Source: Pseudomonas libanensis (lineage in GTDB: Bacteria; Pseudomonadota; Gammaproteobacteria; Pseudomonadales; Pseudomonadaceae). Taken from it: 64,000 nucleotides of DNA. The position numbers and the translations under genes are program-made. Of the stretch, positions 57,866 to 64,000 are shown piece by piece (within the stretch, counting starts at the first letter, position 1; the number at the start of each line of letters is the position of its first letter). The notes under the pieces were generated by a model, which was not told where the DNA came from, did no database searches, and was given only the letters and a program-made list of their open reading frames with translations. The stretch covers positions 372,001 through 436,000 of the forward strand of contig NZ_JYLH01000002.1 in NCBI RefSeq assembly GCF_001439685.1, in the 5' to 3' direction.

Positions 57866-60800
57866 GATGCACCCTCCTCCAACTGCAACTTCGAACTCGA
57901 ACCCTGACGCTCCACGCGCAGCGCCAGGTTGCGCATCGCCACGTAGAACACCGGCGTGAGGAACAGGCCGAACAGCGTCACCCCGAGCATGCCGGCAAAC
58001 ACCGCGACGCCCATGGCATGGCGCATCTCGGCCCCGGCGCCGCTGGCAAATACCAGCGGCACCACACCGGCGATGAACGCAAGCGACGTCATCAGGATCG
58101 GCCGCAAGCGCAGTTGGCAGGCGTGGATAACCGCCTCCAACGGGCTGGCGCCCTCGGCTTCGAGACTGCGGGCAAACTCGACAATCAGAATGGCGTTCTT
58201 CGCCGCCAGCCCGACCAGCACCACCAGCCCGATCTGCACGAACACATTGTTGTCACCCTCCACCAGCCACACGCCGATGATCGCGCTGAGCAGGCACATG
58301 GGCACGATCAGCAAGACCGCCAGCGGCAGCAGCCAGCTGTTGTACTGCGCCGCGAGGATCAGATAAGCGAGCAACACACACAGCGGGAAAATGAACAGCG
58401 CCGACGACCCGGCGAGCTTTTGCTGGTAGGTCAAGTCCGTCCATTCATAGGTCACGCCTTCGGGCAGAGCCTCCTGCGCCAGGCGTTCCATCAGTGCGAC
58501 GGCCTGGCCTGAGCTGACGCCCGGCATCGCCCCACCGGAGATATCCGCCGAGGGGTAGCCGTTGTAGTGAATCACACGGTCAGGGCCCGAACCCGGGGTG
58601 ACGGTGACAAACGCCGACAACGGCAGCATGTCCCCGGCCGCATTGCGCACTTGCAGGCGGCCAATGGCCTCGGCCTGCATGCGGTGGTCCGCATCGGCCT
58701 GGGCGGTGACCTTGTAGGTGCGGCCGAAACGATTGAAGTCGTTGACATACAGCGAACCGAGGTAGACCTGCAGTGACTCGAACACATCCGCCAGGCGCAC
58801 ACCCTGGCTCTTGACCTGGGTGCGGTCGATATCGACATTCAGCTGCGGCGCGTTGACGTCCAGGCTGGTCATCAAGCCGGCGACCTGACCCGACTCGGTG
58901 GCTTTGGTCATCAGCACCTGGGTTTGCTGCACCAACGCCTCAAGCCCTACTCCGCCACGGTCCTCGACCTGCAGCTTGAAACCACCGGTGACGCCAAGGC
59001 CAGGCACCGGTGGCGGCGGGAACACGCCGAGGAAACCGTCGGGAATGCTCGCGAACTTGGCTTGCAGGCGCCCGGCGATGGCGACCGCGGCCATGTCCGG
59101 CGAGGTTCGCTCCTTGAACGGATCGAGCATCACGAACATCACCGCCGCATTGGGTACGTTGACGAAGCCGTTGACCGACAGTCCCGGGAACGCCACCACG
59201 CTTTCCACTCCCGGTTCGTCCAAGGCGATTTTCGACATTTGCCGCACCACCGCATCGGTACGATCCAGCGAGGCCGAGTTGGGCAATTGGGCAATGCCGA
59301 CCAGGTAGTATTTGTCTTGCATCGGCACAAAACCCGCCGGCACAGCGTTGAAGCCGAACCAGGTCAGCGCGAGTAATCCGCAATAGGCCACCAGCGCCAC
59401 GCCGCGACGGCCGACAACCTTGCGCACCGTGCTGCCATACGCCTGTGGCGCACGCTGGAACGGCCGGCCCAGCACCTCCAGCAGGCGCACCGCGCGACCG
59501 CGCAGGCTGCGCGGGTCATGCACCACGGCGGCACCTCGTGGGCGCAGCAACAGGCCGGCCAACGCCGGGCTGAGGGTCAACGAGTTGACCGCCGAGAGGA
59601 TCGTCGAAATCGCGATGGTCAGCGCAAACTGCCGGTAGAACTCACCTTGCAATCCACTGAGGAACGCCGTGGGGATGAACACTGCAGCCAGCACCGAGGT
59701 AATCGCAATGATGGGGCCGGTGACCTCGCCCATCGCACGCCGCGCAGCTTGCGTGGGCTCCTCGCCGTTCTCGATATGCCGCTCGACGTTCTCGACCACC
59801 ACGATGGCATCGTCGACCACAATGCCGATCGACAGCACCAGGCCGAACAACGATAAGGTATTCAGGGAAAAGCCCATCAGGTGCATGACCGCGAAGGTGC
59901 CGATGATCGATACCGGCACGGCCATCAACGGGATCAGCGACGCGCGCCAGTTGCGCAGGAACACCACCACCACGATGACCACCAGCAGGATCGCTTCCAT
60001 CAGGGTGATGGCGACTGACTCCAGCGAAGCGCGCACAAACACCGTCGGGTCATAGGCAATCCGCGACACCAGCCCTTCAGGGAAGTTGGCCTGCAGGCGC
60101 TGCATGGTATCGCGCACTGCCTGCGCCACATCGAGGGCGTTGGCCCCCGGGCTCTGGATGATCTGCAAGGCCACCGCCGGCTCGCCGTCCAACAGGCTGC
60201 GCAGCGCGTAGGCATCGGCGCCCATTTCGATACGGGCCACATCACGCAGGCGCGTGACCTGGCCGTTATCGCCGGTGCGGATGATGATATCGCCAAATTG
60301 CTCTTCGTCCGTCAGGCGCCCAAGGGTATTGACCGTGACTTGGAAGGCCGCGCTGGAATCCGGTGCCTGGCCGACCGAGCCGGCCGCCACTTGCACGTTC
60401 TGCTCGCGCACCGCGGCAATCACATCGCCGGCGGTCAAGCCACGGGCGGCGATCAGGTCCGGGTCGAGCCACAAGCGCATGCTGTATTCGCCCGCGCCCC
60501 ATACCAGCACGTCGTTGATCCCCGGCAGGCGCGACAGCTCATCACGCACCTGGAGATAGGCATAGTTGGAGATGTACAGCGGGTCATAACGTTTGTCGGG
60601 GGACAGCAGGTGGACCACCATGAGGATGTCCGGCGAGGTCTTTTGCGTGACCACGCCCAGGCGCTGCACCTCCTCGGGCAAGCGCGGCAAGGCCCGCGAC
60701 ACACGGTTCTGCACCTGGATCTGCGCCATGTCGGCGTTGGTGCCTTGGGCGAAGGTCGCGGTCAGGATCATGCGGCCATCGGTGGCCGACTGCGAGGTCA

Positions 60801-61038
60801 TGTACAGCATGCCCTCGACCCCGGTGATCACCTGCTCCAATGGCGCCGCCACCGTCTCGGCGATCACCTGCGGGTTGGCCCCGGGATAGGACGCGGTGAC
60901 CTGCACCGTGGGCGGCGTGACCGCGGGGTATTCGCTCAACGGCAGATGAAAGAAGGCCACGATGCCGCCGATCATCATCAACACCGACAGGACAATGGCG
61001 AAAATCGGCCGATCAATGAAAAAGCGTGGGAAGCTCAT
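57862..61038 (-). CDS. mexQ: RND efflux pump inner-membrane transporter MexQ
   Basis: A 1058-residue hydrophobe/amphiphile efflux (HAE-1) RND pump driven by proton motive force. It has twelve transmembrane helices, two large periplasmic loops, the signature MSFPRFFIDRPIFAIVLSVLMMIGG, and the helix-4 proton-relay aspartates in GIVVDDAIVVVENVERH. It is not a CusA-type metal pump: it aligns with MexB-like drug pumps. With MexP and OpmE it may export drugs or the fluopsin product. It overlaps mexP by 4 bp. Confidence 0.93.
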   Translation of the reverse strand: MSFPRFFIDRPIFAIVLSVLMMIGGIVAFFHLPLSEYPAVTPPTVQVTASYPGANPQVIAETVAAPLEQVITGVEGMLYMTSQSATDGRMILTATFAQGTNADMAQIQVQNRVSRALPRLPEEVQRLGVVTQKTSPDILMVVHLLSPDKRYDPLYISNYAYLQVRDELSRLPGINDVLVWGAGEYSMRLWLDPDLIAARGLTAGDVIAAVREQNVQVAAGSVGQAPDSSAAFQVTVNTLGRLTDEEQFGDIIIRTGDNGQVTRLRDVARIEMGADAYALRSLLDGEPAVALQIIQSPGANALDVAQAVRDTMQRLQANFPEGLVSRIAYDPTVFVRASLESVAITLMEAILLVVIVVVVFLRNWRASLIPLMAVPVSIIGTFAVMHLMGFSLNTLSLFGLVLSIGIVVDDAIVVVENVERHIENGEEPTQAARRAMGEVTGPIIAITSVLAAVFIPTAFLSGLQGEFYRQFALTIAISTILSAVNSLTLSPALAGLLLRPRGAAVVHDPRSLRGRAVRLLEVLGRPFQRAPQAYGSTVRKVVGRRGVALVAYCGLLALTWFGFNAVPAGFVPMQDKYYLVGIAQLPNSASLDRTDAVVRQMSKIALDEPGVESVVAFPGLSVNGFVNVPNAAVMFVMLDPFKERTSPDMAAVAIAGRLQAKFASIPDGFLGVFPPPPVPGLGVTGGFKLQVEDRGGVGLEALVQQTQVLMTKATESGQVAGLMTSLDVNAPQLNVDIDRTQVKSQGVRLADVFESLQVYLGSLYVNDFNRFGRTYKVTAQADADHRMQAEAIGRLQVRNAAGDMLPLSAFVTVTPGSGPDRVIHYNGYPSADISGGAMPGVSSGQAVALMERLAQEALPEGVTYEWTDLTYQQKLAGSSALFIFPLCVLLAYLILAAQYNSWLLPLAVLLIVPMCLLSAIIGVWLVEGDNNVFVQIGLVVLVGLAAKNAILIVEFARSLEAEGASPLEAVIHACQLRLRPILMTSLAFIAGVVPLVFASGAGAEMRHAMGVAVFAGMLGVTLFGLFLTPVFYVAMRNLALRVERQGSSSKLQLEEGAS

Positions 61039-62201
61039 TGCACGCCCCCCACGGTCAGTGGCGCCTCAAGCGGCTTGCCCTCGATGCTGGCGGCCAGTGG
61101 CGTCACCTGCATACCGGGGCGCACCAGGCCCTTGACGACAATGCGTTCGCCCGGTTGCAGGCCCTGTTCGATGACTCGCAGGCCGTCGACCACCGGACCC
61201 AATTCCACCGGGCGGTATTCGGTCTTGTCGCCCTCACCGACCACCAGCACATAGCGGCGGCCCTGGTCGGTGCCGATGGATTGGTCGGCGATCAACACCC
61301 GCGGTTGCGCCGCGCCGGTGTCCAGCTTGACCTTGGCGAACAGCCCGGGGGTCAGGCGCCCATCCGGGTTGTCGACCACCGCCCGCACGCGCACGGTGCC
61401 GGTCTTGCGGTCGGCCGCATTGGCCAGGAAGTCCACCCGCCCGGCCCGTGCATAGGTCGTATCGTTGAGCATGGCCACCATGACCTTGGCGGCTTTTTCG
61501 CCCTTGGACCCGGCATGTTCCCGCGTCGCGGCAAGCGAGTGCAGGTACGTGCGCTCGTCGACATCGAAATACACATGCAACGGATCGATGGAGACGATAG
61601 TCGTCAACGCCGTCACCCCTTGCGTCACGTAGTTGCCTTCGGTAACGAGGGCGCGGTCGATGCGGCCGCTGATGGGCGCGGTGACACGGGTATAGCCCAG
61701 GTCCAGTTGTGCCGCATCCAGTGCCGCCCTCGCCGCCTCGACCTGGGCCCTGCCGGCATTCAACGAAGCAATGGCGGTGTCGAGACGATCACGCGCCACC
61801 ACCTTCTTGGCGAACAGTTGCTCGGCTCGCCCGTGCTCGGCCTGGGCCAGCACCGCATTGGCCTCGGCCTCGCGCAGACGTGCCTTGGCCGCATTCAGCG
61901 CCGCCTGGAACACCCGCGGGTCAATCACAAACAACGGGCTGCCCTTGGCCACGAACTGGCCCTCGGGCACGCTGACATTTTGCAGATAGCCGCTGACACG
62001 CGGGCGCAGTTCCACCTGATCGATGGCGGTCAACGAACCGGTGTACTCGACAAACGGCGTCACCGCCCGCGCAACCACCTCGGCCACCGGCACACCGGGC
62101 GGCTTGGCGGCCGCAGCCGGCGGCGCGTTATCTGTGCATCCGCCCAGCGTCAACACCACGGCCATTGCCCCGGTGATCAGGCTTATTGGTTTGGCGTACA
62201 T
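61035..62201 (-). CDS. mexP: RND efflux periplasmic adaptor MexP
   Basis: A 388-residue membrane-fusion lipoprotein (lipobox LTLGGC) linking MexQ to OpmE. It shows the barrel-sandwich halves, an alpha-hairpin (LREAEANAVLAQAEHGRAEQLFAKKVVARDRL) and a beta-barrel domain. It is the first gene of the operon, with AAGGAGG before the ATG and a CueR-type promoter about 47 bp upstream. Confidence 0.92.
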   Translation of the reverse strand: MYAKPISLITGAMAVVLTLGGCTDNAPPAAAAKPPGVPVAEVVARAVTPFVEYTGSLTAIDQVELRPRVSGYLQNVSVPEGQFVAKGSPLFVIDPRVFQAALNAAKARLREAEANAVLAQAEHGRAEQLFAKKVVARDRLDTAIASLNAGRAQVEAARAALDAAQLDLGYTRVTAPISGRIDRALVTEGNYVTQGVTALTTIVSIDPLHVYFDVDERTYLHSLAATREHAGSKGEKAAKVMVAMLNDTTYARAGRVDFLANAADRKTGTVRVRAVVDNPDGRLTPGLFAKVKLDTGAAQPRVLIADQSIGTDQGRRYVLVVGEGDKTEYRPVELGPVVDGLRVIEQGLQPGERIVVKGLVRPGMQVTPLAASIEGKPLEAPLTVGGVQ

Positions 62202-62247
62202 CGTTCACCCTCCTTGGAATTTTCAAGACAAATCGACACTGGAGGTT

Positions 62248-62278
62248 TTTATCGGGCTTGCCACATTGGGAAGGTCAA
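62248..62278 (-). promoter_or_regulatory. CueR-type promoter of mexPQ-opmE
   Basis: On the minus strand TTGACC (62273-62278) and GATAAA (62248-62253) are 19 bp apart, with ACCTTCCC and GGCAAG halves in the spacer. The spacing equals that of the promoter of the neighbouring biosynthetic operon, and both share the TTGACCTT start. This fits joint copper control by a MerR-family sensor. Confidence 0.8.
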
Positions 62279-62500
62279 GCGCTATAAAACCGGGAGGTGT
62301 GTTTTTGTCTGGAGGGTGTTTGGAGCGAGGGCTGGGTGTGCAGTTTGGGAGATCTCGGCCTTTAGGCGCTTTGTTGTGGAAGGGGGCGGTGCGACGATTC
62401 GACTTGCCCTCGATGAGCATGGGTATCTACACAACTCTGACGTGCGACCGTCAGTAACCACGATGCGAAGCGAGCCGCTCTTGATCTTGCTCTGCTTTTG

Positions 62501-62797
62501 ATCTCAGGCGCCCCGTCAAACCACGCTGGCCGGAATTCGACAGGGATTTGGGGGGTAAACCGGCAGGGATGCCGGTTTAGCCGCCCCGCGCCATGGATGG
62601 CGCGTGGCGGCGGCCCCCCAAATCCCTGTCGGATTACGGGCACACCGAGCCTAGGCGAGGTGCCGAGTGGTGGGGCAAGAGCGTTTGGTTACTTTGCGCT
62701 TTTCAAAGTGACCCGCCGTAAGGGCGGAACCAATAGCGGCCGTCACCTAAACAATGGATATGTACTCGATCCAACCGAACATCCTGGTCGGCTGTGA
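62501..62797 (+). repeat. Structured repeat element, copy B
   Basis: The partner of the element at 24645-24941. The outer stem is 62538-62555 with 62614-62631 (18 perfect pairs, extendable with a mismatch). Inner hairpins are 62556-62564/62571-62579 and 62580-62611; a later hairpin is 62688-62696/62704-62712. Outer stem sequence is unrelated to copy A but still complementary, while loops and flanks (ccgccccgcgccatggatgg, gggcacaccgagcct) are identical or nearly so. It is non-coding. Confidence 0.85.
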
Positions 62798-62900
62798 GGC
62801 CTATATCGGGAGCAAGCCCCCTCCCACATTTGGACCGAGACCGTCAGTTAGATACTGGTCGGCTGTGAGGCCGCCATCGGGGGCAAGCCCCCTCCCACAG
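62798..62900. repeat. Two single REPs in direct orientation
   Basis: REP arms at 62798-62829 and 62868-62900, each preceded by a tcggctgtgagg sequence. They follow copy B as one REP follows copy A. Confidence 0.8.
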
Positions 62901-62990
62901 GGGCCGGCGGCGGACCAGAAGTCGTCTAGATACCCATGCTCATCGGGGGCAAGTCGAATCGTCGCACCACCCACATTGGAGCTGAGACGA

Positions 62991-63428
62991 TCAGGTCCAG
63001 GCCACCACCAACAGCCCGGCGCCCAACACCAGGCACAGCGGCGAGTAGACGTAGGTATCCAGGCGCGCAAACCGGGAGCCGCCGACTTTCTTGAAAAACC
63101 CCACCAGCTCCGAATCGCCAATCGCCCTGGCAAACATCAGCACCGCAATCGCACTGATGCCCCACTGCAACGCCCCATGGGACACCGGCGTGAAATACAA
63201 CCCGGCGCGCAGGCAAACGAGCAAGGCAATTGCCACCAACCCCATAGCGACCAGAAAGGTGCCCAGCGACGAGGGCTTGAACGCCGGTCGCGGCCCACTG
63301 GCAAATTCGCCGGGCAGTTGCGGAATCGCCGCCAGGCTACCGAATTTGCCGCCAGCGGCCCAGTAAAGATGCACCATGCTGATAAAGGTAAAAACCCCGA
63401 CAATCCATCGCGCAATGACAAAACTCAT
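62991..63428 (-). CDS. DUF3995 membrane protein
   Basis: A 145-residue protein with four hydrophobic helices and the family start VIARWIVGVFTFISMVHLYWAAGGKFG. The function of DUF3995 is unknown. The RFARLDTYVYSPLCLVLGAGLL end is typical. It lies upstream of, and divergent from, the DUF2946 gene. Confidence 0.87.
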   Translation of the reverse strand: MSFVIARWIVGVFTFISMVHLYWAAGGKFGSLAAIPQLPGEFASGPRPAFKPSSLGTFLVAMGLVAIALLVCLRAGLYFTPVSHGALQWGISAIAVLMFARAIGDSELVGFFKKVGGSRFARLDTYVYSPLCLVLGAGLLVVAWT

Positions 63429-63521
63429 GGCGCACGCTCCCGAAAAATGTGGGAATCAGGATAGTCGCCCTGAGATTTTTTGCAGGCATTTCGTCGGCGG
63501 CTGATGGTAAAGTGCCGCCCC

Positions 63522-63911
63522 ATGAAACTCGCCCGTGCCGACCGCTCGCTCATTGCCTGGATGCTTTACTGCTGCGTCCTGTTCAATGTGTTCGCCTGCA
63601 GCATTGGCCACGGGCAAATGGTGGGCATGCAGCTCAACGGCATCAGCGGCCAGTTCTGCACCGTGGACCCGCGTACCCAGGCGCCCCTGCAAAACAACTC
63701 TACGGATGAGAACCTGCCAACGCTGTCGAAGGCGTTCGGTTGCCCGTTGTGTTCGACCGGCGGCATGGGCCCCGCGCTCAACAGCCACCTGAACGTGGCG
63801 GTTTTGCCACAACCCCACGCGCCGCCTGCGGCGGTCGTGCTCGCCGCTGACATTCCTGCCCGCTTCACCTGGCCCACGGCTAACCCGCGCGCGCCACCTG
63901 CCCTCGCCTGA
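63522..63911 (+). CDS. DUF2946 protein, possibly copper-linked
   Basis: A 129-residue protein with an N-terminal hydrophobic helix (LIAWMLYCCVLFNVFACSIGHGQM) and a CPLC motif (FGCPLCSTGGMG) in the exported part. DUF2946 proteins often precede genes for copper chaperones and TonB-dependent copper receptors in pseudomonads. The next gene would lie past the window edge; an AGGA near 63996 may be its ribosome site. The ATG at 63522 is chosen over an upstream start because the signal begins there. The copper link is inference from family context. Confidence 0.85.
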   Translation: MKLARADRSLIAWMLYCCVLFNVFACSIGHGQMVGMQLNGISGQFCTVDPRTQAPLQNNSTDENLPTLSKAFGCPLCSTGGMGPALNSHLNVAVLPQPHAPPAAVVLAADIPARFTWPTANPRAPPALA

Positions 63912-64000
63912 TCCCTGCGCTTTCTGATCTGCATTGCCGACCGTTTCCGTGAGGAAGACGGGCGGCCGTGCGTTTGTTTTCAAGCCAAGTTTTCAGGATT

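Larger units (their letters stand above)
62388..62968. repeat. 581-bp segment bounded by 42-bp inverted repeats
   Basis: Positions 62388-62429 and 62927-62968 are inverted copies with one mismatch in 42 bp (ggtgcgacgattcgacttgc at the outer end, gagcatgggtatcta at the inner). Between them lie structured element copy B and two single REPs. The inverted ends look like a second REP-type family. No transposase is present. Together with the promoter this accounts for the 788-bp gene-free stretch 62202-62990. Confidence 0.85.

Noticed and set aside
57862..61038. Reading the RND pump as a CusA-type copper pump
   Set aside because: The sequence follows the drug-pump HAE-1 type (MexB-like); the copper link comes from the promoter and neighbours, not the pump class.
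62498..62797. Open frame across structured element copy B
   Set aside because: Same reasoning as copy A: no ribosome site and no protein-level conservation.

Overview
The window is chromosomal DNA of a fluorescent Pseudomonas (P. fluorescens group). It is GC-rich and has many short REP/REPIN repeats between genes. The gene order from nfuA to the npp ABC transporter follows the P. aeruginosa PA1847-PA1807 region as I remember it. No tRNA, rRNA, CRISPR array or insertion sequence was seen. The last gene may continue an operon past the right edge.

Left part (1-24.5 kb): nfuA, an acyltransferase, the periplasmic fatty acid isomerase cti and divergent metH. Next comes an accessory insertion of two divergent giant genes: a 2400-residue leucine-rich-repeat protein ending in a NEL-type E3 ubiquitin ligase domain with a visible Cys-x-Asp site, and a 1606-residue protein that looks related to the same toxin-like family. 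A DUF2970 protein, a periplasmic sugar-binding-type protein, a 37-residue membrane protein and the sulfite reductase pair cysI-DUF934 follow.

Middle (25-48.6 kb): poxB, an FMN reductase, small unknown genes, a LysR-like regulator, a lysine decarboxylase-acetyltransferase pair, dnaQ, rnhA, a methyltransferase, gloB, mltD, the five-gene nppA1A2BCD peptide importer, an AraC regulator convergent with a LysE-type exporter, a T2 ribonuclease, a Gfo/Idh/MocA oxidoreductase and a NUDIX hydrolase. A candidate small RNA with its own promoter and terminator lies at about 48.6-48.7 kb.

Right part (48.8-64 kb): this holds the most striking system. A five-gene operon encodes two heme-oxygenase-like iron enzymes, two adenylosuccinate-lyase-family enzymes and one methyltransferase. 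That is the enzyme set described for fluopsin C, a copper-thiohydroxamate antibiotic of P. aeruginosa. Immediately upstream on the same strand is a mexPQ-opmE tripartite efflux operon. Both operons start at promoters with a TTGACC -35 and a 19-bp spacer carrying partial dyads, the pattern of copper-sensing CueR (MerR family). A DUF2946 gene at the right edge may begin further copper genes. The segment therefore reads as a copper-responsive antibiotic synthesis and efflux island.

Two copies of a roughly 300-bp structured repeat (24.65 and 62.5 kb) fold into the same multi-branched structure although their stem sequences differ, so base pairing appears conserved by compensatory change. The repeat is non-coding and deserves attention.
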